Source: Flavobacterium sp. YJ01 (GTDB lineage Bacteria > Bacteroidota > Bacteroidia > Flavobacteriales > Flavobacteriaceae). From it: a stretch of DNA of 64,000 nucleotides. Of this stretch, positions 1 through 9,079 are shown in pieces (within the stretch, counting starts at the first letter, position 1; each line of letters begins with the position of its first letter). Location of the stretch: NCBI RefSeq assembly GCF_029320955.1, contig NZ_CP119757.1, positions 2,046,001 to 2,110,000 of the forward strand, given 5' to 3'. The notes beneath the pieces are model-generated. The model was given only the letters and a program-made list of their open reading frames with translations. It was not told the DNA's origin and ran no database searches. A program made the translations under genes and the position numbers.

Positions 1-2
1 AA

Positions 3-1385
3 ACCGTTTGGGGCAATCTTCAGAAGAGAAAATACGTTTTAGCTCAATTAGAAAAATCAGAAGAATTAGGTTTAAATCCTGAAGATTATAAGGCATCTCA
101 ACTGAAAAAATTTGAAACTAGAATAAGTTCTCTAAGCGATAAAGATTTAGCAACTTATGATATTTTGCTGACTTATAATTTTGAAAAATACCTAAATGAT
201 TTATACAGAGGAAAACTAGATCCTAAGAAACTTTATGGTAATTGGGATCTCGATGAAAAGGCATTTGATGTAAATAATGTTTTAATTAAAGCTTTTAATA
301 AAAACAAATTAGACAGCATTGTTGACAATATTCAGCCAAAAACCCAAACTTACAAACAGCTTTTAAAAGCACTTGAAATCATCAATGCTTTTCCTGACGA
401 TGAGATCAAAACAATCGAATCGGTAGAAAAAATTGTTTTAAACGATACCAATTCCGCTTTAATAAATATTAAAAAAAGATTACGCTATTGGAACGATCTT
501 ACCGGAAGAGATAGCCTTACAAAGATATATGACAGCAAAACTTTTGAAGCTGTTAAAAAATTTCAGGAAAGACACGGTTTGGCCGCAGACGGAGTTATTG
601 GAGTTGGAACAATTAAAGCATTGAATTATTCGAAAGAACAAAGAAAAGAACAGATTATTGCCAATTTAGAGCGTTGGAGATGGTACCCAAATGAATTTGC
701 AGAGAATTATTTCATTATAAATATTCCCGATTACAGCCTTAATGTTGTAGAAAATCAAGACACTACTTTAGTTCGAAATGTTGTGGTTGGAACAAGCAAA
801 AGAAGAACACCTATTATTACTTCGGTTTTAAAAACAGTGGTTTTTAATCCGACTTGGACAGTTCCTCCAACAATTTTGAAAGAAGATGTTGTTCCTGCAA
901 TGAAACGAAATCGAAATTATTTATCTAAAAAGAATATCACTATTTATGATTCTTCTGGAAATGTTGTCGATCCTGTTAATTGGAACGAAAACAAACCAAA
1001 CAATTATCGCTACGTCCAAAGTCCTGGGTATTCTAATTCGTTAGGTTTAATGAAAATTTTATTTCCAAATCATCATAGCGTTTATCTTCACGACACCAAT
1101 CATCGTAACATTTTTGGACGAAATAATCGTTCTATGAGTTCTGGATGTGTACGTGTTGAAAATCCGCTAGAATTGGCGCAACACATTTTGGATGTAGATG
1201 GTAACTGGCCACAAGATAGAATTGACACCATCATAGCGACTAAAAAAACAATGAGCTTTAAAATCACTAAAAAATATGCATTATATCAGTGGTATTGGAC
1301 AGCTTGGAGCAAAAAAAATCAGCTCCTTTTTAGAGCTGATATTTATAATCTAGATTCGGATTTATATGCTAAATTAAGAAATTAG
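3..1385 (+). CDS. L,D-transpeptidase, YcbB/LdtD family (5' end outside window)
   Basis: Periplasmic enzyme that would form 3-3 cross-links in peptidoglycan. The frame is open from the first bases of the window, so the true start lies upstream and 460 residues are visible. A peptidoglycan-binding helix bundle (KKFQERHGLAADGVIG) precedes a YkuD domain. The catalytic signature MSSGCVRVENP, with a His about 19 residues before the Cys (VYLHDTNH), is the YcbB-type form. The C-terminus overlaps the convergent next gene by 12 bases, and its last codons contain that gene's terminator. Family assignment is firm; which cross-link it makes in this organism is inferred. Confidence 0.9.
   Translation, partial: TVWGNLQKRKYVLAQLEKSEELGLNPEDYKASQLKKFETRISSLSDKDLATYDILLTYNFEKYLNDLYRGKLDPKKLYGNWDLDEKAFDVNNVLIKAFNKNKLDSIVDNIQPKTQTYKQLLKALEIINAFPDDEIKTIESVEKIVLNDTNSALINIKKRLRYWNDLTGRDSLTKIYDSKTFEAVKKFQERHGLAADGVIGVGTIKALNYSKEQRKEQIIANLERWRWYPNEFAENYFIINIPDYSLNVVENQDTTLVRNVVVGTSKRRTPIITSVLKTVVFNPTWTVPPTILKEDVVPAMKRNRNYLSKKNITIYDSSGNVVDPVNWNENKPNNYRYVQSPGYSNSLGLMKILFPNHHSVYLHDTNHRNIFGRNNRSMSSGCVRVENPLELAQHILDVDGNWPQDRIDTIIATKKTMSFKITKKYALYQWYWTAWSKKNQLLFRADIYNLDSDLYAKLRN
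1311..1340 (-). terminator. Intrinsic terminator of the YkuD_2 gene, inside the opposing coding sequence
   Basis: On the minus strand ATCAGCTC and GAGCTGAT form a perfect 8-bp stem with a 7-base loop, followed by eight T. It lies 34 bases past the stop of the minus-strand gene and within the C-terminal codons of the plus-strand gene. Confidence 0.8.
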
Positions 1386-2099
1386 CCTCTCTTCCATCGC
1401 GAAACTTCTTGATGGATGATAAATATATAAACACGATTTATCTTTTATTAATTGAATGATTTCATTTGTCAACTCAACCGGAAGCGCAGGACAACCTTGA
1501 CTTCTTCCTAATCTTTTATGATCTCTAATAAATGACTCAGATACATAATCTGCACCGTGCATTACAACACCTCTTTCGCGAGCATTATCATTTACACCAT
1601 TTTCTAAACCATCTAAACGAAGAGATGCACCATGTTTTCCTTGGTAGATTTCTCCCGTTGCATAAAATCCTAAACTGCTTTTGAAAGAAGAATTAAGATT
1701 TGAAAATGCTGAAGCAAATTCTTCTCCAGTATTTCTACCGTGTGCAACAAGCGAATTGTATAAAATGGTATTTGTTGTCAAATCAATAACCCACAGACGT
1801 TTTGTATTTGATGACAAACTAAAATCAATAAGAGTCAAGATATTTTTCTTGATAACTCCTCTCTCTTTCAACAAATAAAATCCCTTTAAAGCTTCCGAAA
1901 AAGTTTTAAGTTCTGGCATTTTAAAATTGTTTGAATTTAGGGCACTGTAAACGCTTTCGATTTTTGAATCAACAGTTACTTTTTCAACTTTAGCAATCGT
2001 TTTTTCAGTCGCGTTCTTTTTTAGATCGGCAGTGTTTTTAGAATCTTTTGCAAAAGATAACAGCAAAAACACAAATAACGGATAAATCTTGTAAATCAT
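1374..2099 (-). CDS. Murein L,D-transpeptidase catalytic domain protein (YkuD_2 type)
   Basis: 241 residues with an N-terminal hydrophobic segment (about 3-17) that should export it. The second half carries the YkuD_2 pattern: VIDLTTNTILYNSLVAHG near 104-121, MHGADYVS with His181, and GRSQGCPALP with the presumed nucleophile Cys203. This is a different L,D-transpeptidase family from the convergent neighbour, so the pair is not a tandem duplication. Its own promoter is at 2136-2143 and its terminator sits inside the end of the neighbouring gene. Substrate not known; a role in cell-wall cross-linking or trimming is inferred. Confidence 0.85.
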   Translation of the reverse strand: MIYKIYPLFVFLLLSFAKDSKNTADLKKNATEKTIAKVEKVTVDSKIESVYSALNSNNFKMPELKTFSEALKGFYLLKERGVIKKNILTLIDFSLSSNTKRLWVIDLTTNTILYNSLVAHGRNTGEEFASAFSNLNSSFKSSLGFYATGEIYQGKHGASLRLDGLENGVNDNARERGVVMHGADYVSESFIRDHKRLGRSQGCPALPVELTNEIIQLIKDKSCLYIYHPSRSFAMEERLIS

Positions 2100-2135
2100 T
2101 GAAATTCTTTAGGTTAAACAAAAATTTGGGTAAGG

Positions 2136-2143
2136 CAAAAGTA
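2136..2143 (-). promoter_or_regulatory. Promoter -7 element of the YkuD_2 gene
   Basis: On the minus strand TACTTTTG matches TAnnTTTG exactly, with a TTG 18 bases upstream (2162-2164). This fits the Bacteroidota sigma-ABfr promoter and leaves a leader of about 30 bases. The rest of the 2100-2400 spacer holds only weak matches for the plus gene (TATATTTC near 2348 and TATTTTG near 2382). Confidence 0.7.
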
Positions 2144-2400
2144 GAAAAAATTCGTCCCTTGCAAAATACAACCCTGATTTTCAGGCGTTTTTTGCCTAAA
2201 CTTTAACATTATTAACATAAATATGCCGATTCTGTAAGATTTTTTCTTATGGTTAAAAACTTAACATTTTGAGGAATTTTCTTAAGAAATTCAAAAAAAA
2301 GTGGGAATTTTGAAACTTAAACTGTAACAAGTAAAACAAAATCAAGTCTATATTTCATAAATTAATGTGCCTGTGAAGGTATTTTGCATCAAAAACTTTA

Positions 2401-4830
2401 ATGAAAAAAGTAATTGTCTTTTATTTTATTTTATTCTCAATTTGGAATTACGGCCAGAAAAAAACAATTCAGGCCACACTAACTCCACAAAGCATTTCTA
2501 TTGACGGAAAACTAGACGAAATTGCTTGGCAAAATGCGCCAATTGCTACAGATTTTGTGATGTTGGATCCAGACAATGGAAAAGCAATTCCGCAAGAAAA
2601 AAGAACAGAAGTTAAAGTGATATATGATAATGATGCGGTCTATATCGGTGCGATGATGTATGATAACGAGCCTTCTAAAATATTAAAAGAAATTTCGCAA
2701 CGGGACAATTTTGGTACGGCAGATTTATTTGGCGTTTTCATAAACGGATTTAACGACGGACAGCAGGATTTTATGTTTTATGTTTCTGCCGCCGATGTTC
2801 AAGGAGATTGCATTATGACAGACGCAAATGGCGAAGATTATTCGTGGGACGCCGTTTGGATTAGCAAAGCTTCATTAACTGAAAACGGATGGATTGTTGA
2901 AATTAAAATTCCGTATTCTGCCTTACGTTTTTCGCCAGAAAACAAACAAACTTGGGGGATTAATTTTTTTAGAGAAATAAAACGCGAACGTTACAAATAC
3001 ACTTGGAATTTTGTAGACGGAAAAATAGGCAGTTTTACACAACAAGCAGGAATTTTACAAGGAATTGAAAACATCAAACCTCCTACTCGATTGTTTTTAA
3101 TGCCTTATGCATCGTATTATTTGAACGCAGCTGACGGCCAAAAAACATACGGAACTATTAAGGGAGGAATTGATATTAAATACGGAATTAATGATGCTTT
3201 TACCGTAGATGCGATTTTAATTCCAGATTTTGGACAAACAAAATATGACGATCAAATATTAAATCTTGGACCTTTTGAACAGCAGTTTAATGAAAACAGA
3301 GCCTTTTTTACAGAAGGAACCGATTTATTCAGCAAAGGAAAAATGTTCTATTCTAGAAGAATTGGCGGAGTGCCTTCGGTAGATCCGGAATTAAACGAAA
3401 ACGAAGAAATCAGCGAAATGCCACAAGCTGTTAATCTTTTAAACGCTTTAAAATTATCAGGCAGAACCAAAGGCGGATTAGGAATTGGGATTTTAAATGC
3501 TGTAACCGAAAAAACTTTTGCCGTTATAAAAGACACTATTTCCGGAGAAACCAGAAGAGAAGTTGTAGAACCACTTACCAATTATAATGTTTTGGTTTTG
3601 GATCAGCGTTTTCGAAAAAATTCTTCGGTTACTTTAATTAATACAAATGTTAGCCGAAACGGTCATTTTAGAGATGCAAATGTGACTGGTTTGGCTTGGG
3701 ATTTAAACACAAAAGCCAATACTTATAGTTTGTTTGGAAACGTAAAATACAGTTTCATAAATGATGTTCAAGACAAAACCGGTTTATATTCTACGGTAAC
3801 TTTTGCAGAAACTAGCGGAAATTACCGATATAGTTTTGGAACTGATTTTGTAACTAAAGATTTCGATCCCAATGATTTGGGAATTAATTTCTACACTAAT
3901 TATTACAACTTTTACGGAAATGCCAACTATAGAATTCTTAATCCAACTAAGCGTTTCAATACTTTTCGGGTAAACTATAATATGTATACGGAATTCAATA
4001 AAGAATCTGGAAAATTACAAGACAATAGTATTAATGCAAATTTGAATTTAACAACCATAAAAAACAATTATTACGGAACTGGAATCACTTTTTACCCTTT
4101 TGAGACCTATGATTATTATGAGCCTCGTACCGACAACAGATATGTTGCGATTCCGAGAAGAATAGAAACTTGGGGAAGTATTTCAACCAACTATAATCAC
4201 GCATTTGCAATAGACTTAAACGGAACTTTTAATGTTTTTGATGAATCTGAAAGAATTTCATACGGTTTTGATATTGGGCCGAGATACCGTTTTAGCGACA
4301 AATTATTGCTAACCTATTTCTTTAGCTTTTTTAGAAAAAACAATAACAAGGGTTATATCGATCAAATAGACGATGACAATAATTCAAACACACCAAATGA
4401 TATAATTTTTGCCAACCGAAATGTAATTACCTATTCTAACACTTTAGGCGGAAAATATGCTGTAAATAGTACTATGACAATTAATCTTGCTATTCGCCAA
4501 TATTGGTCGTATGCAGATAATAAAGATATTTTAATGTTAGAGCCAAATGGCGATTTAAGTTCTTATCCGCAATATACAAACAATAAAAACTCAAGCTTTT
4601 ATTCCTGGAATGCAGATTTATCTTATTCTTGGTGGTTTGCACCTGGAAGTCAGCTTTCTGCTTTGTACAGAAATAATGCTGCTAATTTTGAACGAATTAT
4701 AGATAAAGATTTTAAACACAATGTTTCTGGGCTTTTAAATAATGACGCTCTAAAACACATTTTTTCTATCAGCGTAAAATATTTTATTGACTATAACGCC
4801 GTCAAAAATAAAGTCAGAAAAAGAGTTTAG
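2401..4830 (+). CDS. DUF5916 domain protein with N-terminal CBM9-like domain
   Basis: 809 residues. A signal peptide (about 1-18, ending near NYGQKK) is followed by a carbohydrate-binding family 9-like beta-sandwich (about 22-215; IDGKLDEIAWQNA, VIYDNDAVYIGAMMYD, WGINFFREIKRERYKYTWNF). The remainder, rich in alternating hydrophobic and aromatic strands and ending in a strand-like tail, is the DUF5916 outer-membrane beta-barrel-like region. The family is common in Bacteroidota; ligand and role are unknown, and it is not beside a SusC/SusD pair here. It stands alone between the L,D-transpeptidase and gpmI. Confidence 0.85.
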   Translation: MKKVIVFYFILFSIWNYGQKKTIQATLTPQSISIDGKLDEIAWQNAPIATDFVMLDPDNGKAIPQEKRTEVKVIYDNDAVYIGAMMYDNEPSKILKEISQRDNFGTADLFGVFINGFNDGQQDFMFYVSAADVQGDCIMTDANGEDYSWDAVWISKASLTENGWIVEIKIPYSALRFSPENKQTWGINFFREIKRERYKYTWNFVDGKIGSFTQQAGILQGIENIKPPTRLFLMPYASYYLNAADGQKTYGTIKGGIDIKYGINDAFTVDAILIPDFGQTKYDDQILNLGPFEQQFNENRAFFTEGTDLFSKGKMFYSRRIGGVPSVDPELNENEEISEMPQAVNLLNALKLSGRTKGGLGIGILNAVTEKTFAVIKDTISGETRREVVEPLTNYNVLVLDQRFRKNSSVTLINTNVSRNGHFRDANVTGLAWDLNTKANTYSLFGNVKYSFINDVQDKTGLYSTVTFAETSGNYRYSFGTDFVTKDFDPNDLGINFYTNYYNFYGNANYRILNPTKRFNTFRVNYNMYTEFNKESGKLQDNSINANLNLTTIKNNYYGTGITFYPFETYDYYEPRTDNRYVAIPRRIETWGSISTNYNHAFAIDLNGTFNVFDESERISYGFDIGPRYRFSDKLLLTYFFSFFRKNNNKGYIDQIDDDNNSNTPNDIIFANRNVITYSNTLGGKYAVNSTMTINLAIRQYWSYADNKDILMLEPNGDLSSYPQYTNNKNSSFYSWNADLSYSWWFAPGSQLSALYRNNAANFERIIDKDFKHNVSGLLNNDALKHIFSISVKYFIDYNAVKNKVRKRV

Positions 4831-4946
4831 CGTGAATAAATTTTAAAAAATAAAGATTTCTATAATTAATTTAATATTTTTTGTTACACTTCATTTTATA
4901 AAATATAAATGTCACAAAGCTTTCTCTTCAAAGTTTAGAAATGCCT

Positions 4947-4954
4947 TATATTTG
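4947..4954 (+). promoter_or_regulatory. Promoter -7 element of gpmI
   Basis: TATATTTG is an exact TAnnTTTG match 16 bases before the ATG at 4971. It overlaps the codons that an upstream ATG at 4941 would use, which argues for the 4971 start. No clear -33 TTG is seen. Confidence 0.65.
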
Positions 4955-4970
4955 TAGAAAACAAAAAGTA

Positions 4971-6488
4971 ATGAACAAAAAAGTTATCCTTATGATTTTA
5001 GACGGTTGGGGAAAATCTCCCGACCCTAAAGTATCTGCAATAGACAATGCAAATGTTCCTTTTATAAACAGTCTATACAAAAATTACCCAAGTGCACAAC
5101 TTAGAACCGACGGATTAAATGTTGGTTTGCCTGAAGGTCAAATGGGAAACAGCGAGGTTGGACACATGAACCTTGGTGCCGGAAGAATTGTATATCAGGA
5201 TTTAGCCAAAATAAATTTAGCAGTAGAACATAAAACACTTGCAAAGGAACAAGTGCTAATTGATGCTTTTACTTACGCTAAAGACAATAATAAAAAAGTA
5301 CACTTTTTAGGATTAGTTTCAGACGGTGGTGTTCACTCACATACTTCACACCTTCGCGGATTAATTGATGCGTCTCAAGAATATGGTTTAGATCAGGTGT
5401 ATGTTCACGCTTTTACAGACGGACGTGACGTTGACCCTAAATCTGGCGGAAAATACATTCACGATTTAGAAGACTATATTAAAGATACTCCAGTAAAAAT
5501 TGCTTCTATCGTTGGACGTTACTATGCAATGGATCGTGACAAACGTTGGGAGCGTGTAAAATTAGCTTACGACCTTGTTGTTAACGGTGTTGGAACTCCA
5601 TCAAGAAATGCTGTTGCAAGTGTACTTGACAGCTATGCAAAAGATGTAACCGACGAATTTATCGAACCCGTTGTTATTGTTGATGAAAATGCAAAACCGC
5701 TTGCTACAATTGTTGAAGGCGATGTTGTTATCTTTTTTAATTTTAGAACAGATAGAGGTCGTGAACTTACAGAAGCACTTTCTCAGCATGATTTCCACGA
5801 GCAAAACATGCACAAATTAAACTTGTATTATGTAACATTGACGAACTACGACGAAACGTACCAAAACGTAAAAGTAGTTTACAACAAAGATAATATTACA
5901 GAAACGCTTGGTGAAGTTTTAGAAAAAGCAGGCAAAAAACAAATCAGAATTGCTGAAACGGAGAAATATCCTCACGTAACTTTCTTCTTCTCTGGCGGAA
6001 GAGAAGTTCCTTTTGTTGGTGAAGAAAGAATTTTGAGAAACTCTCCAAAAGTTGCAACTTACGATTTAAAACCAGAAATGAGCGCTTACGAACTTACAGA
6101 CGCTCTTGTTCCTGAATTAAACAAAGGCGAAGTTGATTTTGTTTGTTTGAATTTTGCCAACGGAGATATGGTTGGTCACACCGGAATTATGGAAGCTGCC
6201 ATTAAAGCTTGTGAAGCTGTTGATGCTTGCGCAAAACGAGTTATCGAAGCCGCTCTTGCAAACGATTATACAACAATTGTAATTGCCGATCACGGAAACT
6301 GTGAAACGATGATCAACCCTGACGGTTCTCCAAATACAGCGCACACCACAAACCCAGTGCCGATTATTTTAGTTGACAAACAATTGAAAAACATTCAAGA
6401 TGGTGTTTTAGGTGATATTGCTCCAACAATTTTAGAATTGATGGGCGTTCAGCAGCCAAATGCAATGACTTGTCATTCTTTATTATAA
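4971..6488 (+). CDS. gpmI: 2,3-bisphosphoglycerate-independent phosphoglycerate mutase
   Basis: Converts 3-phosphoglycerate to 2-phosphoglycerate in glycolysis and gluconeogenesis, cytosolic, Mn-dependent. The 505 residues match the usual family length when read from 4971. MILDGWG carries the metal-binding Asp11, and QMGNSEVGHMN carries the phosphorylated Ser61. FTDGRDVDP, GRYYAMDRD and ADHGNCETMI supply further substrate and metal ligands. An ATG at 4941 would add ten residues absent from the family and would lie inside the promoter, so it is not used. The gene is convergent with the DUF445 gene across a repeat-filled spacer. Confidence 0.97.
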   Translation: MNKKVILMILDGWGKSPDPKVSAIDNANVPFINSLYKNYPSAQLRTDGLNVGLPEGQMGNSEVGHMNLGAGRIVYQDLAKINLAVEHKTLAKEQVLIDAFTYAKDNNKKVHFLGLVSDGGVHSHTSHLRGLIDASQEYGLDQVYVHAFTDGRDVDPKSGGKYIHDLEDYIKDTPVKIASIVGRYYAMDRDKRWERVKLAYDLVVNGVGTPSRNAVASVLDSYAKDVTDEFIEPVVIVDENAKPLATIVEGDVVIFFNFRTDRGRELTEALSQHDFHEQNMHKLNLYYVTLTNYDETYQNVKVVYNKDNITETLGEVLEKAGKKQIRIAETEKYPHVTFFFSGGREVPFVGEERILRNSPKVATYDLKPEMSAYELTDALVPELNKGEVDFVCLNFANGDMVGHTGIMEAAIKACEAVDACAKRVIEAALANDYTTIVIADHGNCETMINPDGSPNTAHTTNPVPIILVDKQLKNIQDGVLGDIAPTILELMGVQQPNAMTCHSLL

Positions 6489-6494
6489 TTTTTC

Positions 6495-6723
6495 AAACCA
6501 TATAAGTGATATAAGTTCATTTAAATAGAACTTAAAAAAATCTCGCAAAGACGCTAAGTCGCAAAGAAATTTATAAACTTTGCGTCTCTGCGACTTTGCG
6601 AGAACTATTTTGTAGCAGATTGTAAAGCTTAAAAATGTTCGAGTCCCATAATTTCTTTTGTGATTTTATTTTCGCAAAGAAAAAACTACGAATTTATATT
6701 TACTTATATCACTTATATGGTTT
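6495..6723. repeat. Inverted-repeat-bounded block filling the gpmI/DUF445 spacer
   Basis: A perfect 22-bp terminal inverted repeat (6495-6516 and 6702-6723; core CATATAAGTGATATAAG) bounds 229 bases. An internal hairpin has about 26-base arms (6540-6603; TCTCGCAAAG at the outer ends). There is no convincing coding sequence. The right end overlaps the DUF445 stop codon by two bases. A related single end occurs at about 10319-10345 (TATAAGTGATACAAGTTCAT). It resembles a miniature inverted-repeat element, or a large bidirectional terminator-like structure. Confidence 0.65.
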
Positions 6724-7972
6724 AAAAAACATAATGATAAAGCTGTTCAACTCCATAAATCACAAGTCCAATAAAACCTCCAACCAAAGTTCCGTTGATT
6801 CTAATATATTGAAGATCTTTTCCGATTTCTAATTCTAATTTTTCTGAAACTTCTTTTCCATCCCAAGATTTTACAGTTGACGAAATTAAATCTCCAATTA
6901 CTTTTTTATTATTTAGAAGAACTGACAACAAATCAATTTTAATAAAATTGTTGATTTTGTCAATCATAACAGAATCTTCTTTAATTCCGTTTCCAAAAGT
7001 TTGAATTAAATTTGAAATACTATTTTTTATTGAAGATTCTTCTCCTTTATCCAAATCATTTGAGATTGAAAGTTTTATTTCGTCCCAAATTCCGTTAATG
7101 TAATCCTGAACTTCTTTTTTTCCGACAAAACCTAAAATCATATCGTTGATTTTAACTCTCATTTCTTCGGAGTTTTTTACTTTTTCTAAGAAATTAAAAA
7201 TATACTCATCAATTTTCAGCCTTACAGCACTTTCTGGCTTTTTAGCTTCGTTTAAGAAATCCTGTAAACCATTAAATACGCCTTCTGTAATGCTTTTATC
7301 AGCCAATCCAAAGCTTAAAAGTGGAGTTGAAGCTTTCACTTTCTGTCTGATTAAATCTTTATTATTGGTCAATTCTGCACTCATTACTTCAAGAAGGTTG
7401 GTCAGCATTTGATTTTTCAAATCGCCTTTCTGCAAAGGTTCTAACGCAACTGCAACCCAATTTCCAAAGTTTATTCCTTCCATTTTTTCTTTGAATTGAA
7501 CTTGAATAAACCTCTTAACATCTTCATCTTTTATCGTTCTTAAAATTCCTGGAATAATATTTACAGCGACAGCATTCGCAATTTTATCGGCATTTTCTTT
7601 TTGCGAAAGCCAATCTGAAGCTTTAGTTGCAAAATTGAATTCGTCCAATTTAATTTCTAATTTCTCTCGATTCAGGAATTCCTCAGAAACAAAATTTCCT
7701 AGATTCTCTCCTATTTCATTTTTTTTGGTTGGAATAATTGCGGTGTGCCAAATCGGAATTCCCATCGGATGGCGGAACAAAGCCACAACAGCAAACCAAT
7801 CGGCAATTCCGCCTACCATCGCTGCTTCGCTAAAAGCCTGAAGTATTGAGATTTTAAAATAAATTGCGATGATAAACAACAGTACCGCAAAACCTAAAAG
7901 AGCCAAAGCATTTCTCTTCATTTTCTTCAGAGCTTTAACTTTAGATATATCGTGATCTATAATAGTTTCCAT
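6722..7972 (-). CDS. DUF445 family membrane protein
   Basis: 416 residues. An N-terminal transmembrane helix (about 22-42) is followed by the DUF445 signature AAMVGGIADWFAVVALFRHPMGIPIWHTAIIP (around 55-85; pieces AMVGGIADWF and FRHPMGIPIWHTA). A long helical region follows, and a last hydrophobic segment near the C-terminus (GTLVGGFIGLVIYGVEQL) suggests both ends are in or at the membrane. Function is unknown in the family. It is divergent from map and convergent with gpmI. Confidence 0.85.
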   Translation of the reverse strand: METIIDHDISKVKALKKMKRNALALLGFAVLLFIIAIYFKISILQAFSEAAMVGGIADWFAVVALFRHPMGIPIWHTAIIPTKKNEIGENLGNFVSEEFLNREKLEIKLDEFNFATKASDWLSQKENADKIANAVAVNIIPGILRTIKDEDVKRFIQVQFKEKMEGINFGNWVAVALEPLQKGDLKNQMLTNLLEVMSAELTNNKDLIRQKVKASTPLLSFGLADKSITEGVFNGLQDFLNEAKKPESAVRLKIDEYIFNFLEKVKNSEEMRVKINDMILGFVGKKEVQDYINGIWDEIKLSISNDLDKGEESSIKNSISNLIQTFGNGIKEDSVMIDKINNFIKIDLLSVLLNNKKVIGDLISSTVKSWDGKEVSEKLELEIGKDLQYIRINGTLVGGFIGLVIYGVEQLYHYVF

Positions 7973-8044
7973 GATTATAAACGTTTTTACTACTAATTTA
8001 TGGCTTTTTTCTGAAACAGTTTAACTCAATTGATTCTTTTGATA

Positions 8045-8141
8045 GCCACGAATTCACGAATTTTCTTCAAAAATTAATTAATTGATTTGTGAAATATCTT
8101 TTTTAAAATTTTTGTTTCGAGATAATTCGTGAATTCGTGGC
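8045..8141. repeat. Inverted repeat in the DUF445/map divergent spacer
   Basis: Perfect 18-bp arms (GCCACGAATTCACGAATT at 8045-8062 and its complement at 8124-8141) around about 60 A/T-rich bases. The word CACGAATT recurs in repeats at 9011-9045, 9490-9518 and 28093-28162, so this belongs to a dispersed family. The right arm ends 23 bases before the map -7 element. Confidence 0.75.
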
Positions 8142-8163
8142 GAAAAATTTTAATTAAAAATTG

Positions 8164-8171
8164 TACTTTTG
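8164..8171 (+). promoter_or_regulatory. Promoter -7 element of map
   Basis: TACTTTTG matches TAnnTTTG exactly, 23 bases before the ATG at 8194. It lies just inside the longer open frame that begins with TTG at 8161, so that longer start is unlikely. Confidence 0.7.
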
Positions 8172-8193
8172 CGAACTGAAAAATGGAAAAAAT

Positions 8194-9012
8194 ATGATTA
8201 TCCAAAAAACTAGAGAGGAAATCGAATTAATGCGCGAAAGTGCTTTAATCGTATCAAAAACATTAGGAATGATTGCTTCTGAAATTAAAGAAGGAGTTAC
8301 AACATTATATCTTGACAAATTAGCGGAAGAATTTATTCGTGATCACGGTGCTGTCCCAAGTTTTCTTGGATTGTACGATTTTCCGAATTCGCTTTGCATG
8401 AGTCCAAACGCTCAGGTTGTTCACGGTATTCCTAATAATGTTCCTCTTAAAAGTGGCGATGTTATTTCGGTTGACTGTGGTGCTTTTAAAAATGGTTTCC
8501 ACGGAGATCACGCATACAGTTTCGAAATTGGAGAAGTTGCACCAGAAGTTAAAAAACTTTTGCGTGTTACTAAAGAATCTCTCTACGTTGGAATTAGAGA
8601 ATTTAAAGCTGGAAATCGCGTGGAAGATGTTGGAAATGCGATTCAGAAATATACCGAAGCTCACGGTTACGGAGTTGTTCGTGAATTGGTTGGACATGGT
8701 GTTGGGCAAAAAATGCATGAAGAACCAGAAATGCCAAACTACGGAAAACGCGGACGAGGAAAAATGTTTGTTGAAGGAATGGTGGTTGCCATCGAACCTA
8801 TGATTAACATGGGAACAAGAAACATCAAACAACTTAAAGACGGCTGGACAATTCTGACCGCTGATGGAAAACCAAGCGCGCATTTTGAGCACGATGTAGC
8901 TTTAGTTGATGGAAAACCAGAATTATTATCGACTTTCCAATACATCTACAAAGCGTTAGGAATCGAAAGCAACGAAGAAGACGAATTCAGACAAATACCA
9001 CTTATTCTATAA
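8194..9012 (+). CDS. map: Type I methionine aminopeptidase
   Basis: Removes the N-terminal Met from nascent proteins; a cytosolic dinuclear metalloenzyme. 272 residues from the ATG at 8194. The five metal ligands of the pita-bread fold are visible: Asp94 (VDCGAF), Asp105 (FHGDHAYSF), His168 (VGHGVGQKMHEEP), Glu201 (AIEPM) and Glu232 (AHFEHDVAL). His76-Gly (VVHGIPN) is also in place. It is transcribed alone, not in the ribosomal protein operon setting common elsewhere. The upstream TTG start is rejected because the promoter lies there. Confidence 0.96.
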   Translation: MIIQKTREEIELMRESALIVSKTLGMIASEIKEGVTTLYLDKLAEEFIRDHGAVPSFLGLYDFPNSLCMSPNAQVVHGIPNNVPLKSGDVISVDCGAFKNGFHGDHAYSFEIGEVAPEVKKLLRVTKESLYVGIREFKAGNRVEDVGNAIQKYTEAHGYGVVRELVGHGVGQKMHEEPEMPNYGKRGRGKMFVEGMVVAIEPMINMGTRNIKQLKDGWTILTADGKPSAHFEHDVALVDGKPELLSTFQYIYKALGIESNEEDEFRQIPLIL

Positions 9013-9045
9013 CACTAATTTCACGAATTATCACGGATTAGTGTT
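9011..9045. repeat. CACGAATT-family repeat, left of the GxxExxY gene
   Basis: AACACTAAT (9011-9019) and ATTAGTGTT (9037-9045) form a perfect 9-bp stem. The left strand overlaps the map stop codon. The interior (TTTCACGAATTATCACGG) is shared, inverted, with the repeat at 9490-9518 on the other side of the GxxExxY gene (24 of 29 positions). Confidence 0.65.
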
Positions 9046-9079
9046 ACAGTAAAAATTACACTAAAACGAAATAAAAATA

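Noticed and set aside
4941..4970. Upstream ATG for gpmI
   Set aside because: It lies on the TATATTTG promoter element and adds residues not found in the family.
6540..6603. Possible CRISPR or tandem repeat in the gpmI/DUF445 spacer
   Set aside because: The repeated words are inverted, not direct, with no regular spacers; no cas genes in the window.
6635..6832. 65-residue open frame in the gpmI/DUF445 spacer
   Set aside because: It reads through a terminal inverted repeat and into the antisense of the DUF445 gene; no promoter and no protein-like composition.
8320..8892. 190-residue antisense frame inside map
   Set aside because: Phe/Ser/Asn-rich translation is the antisense shadow of well-conserved map codons.
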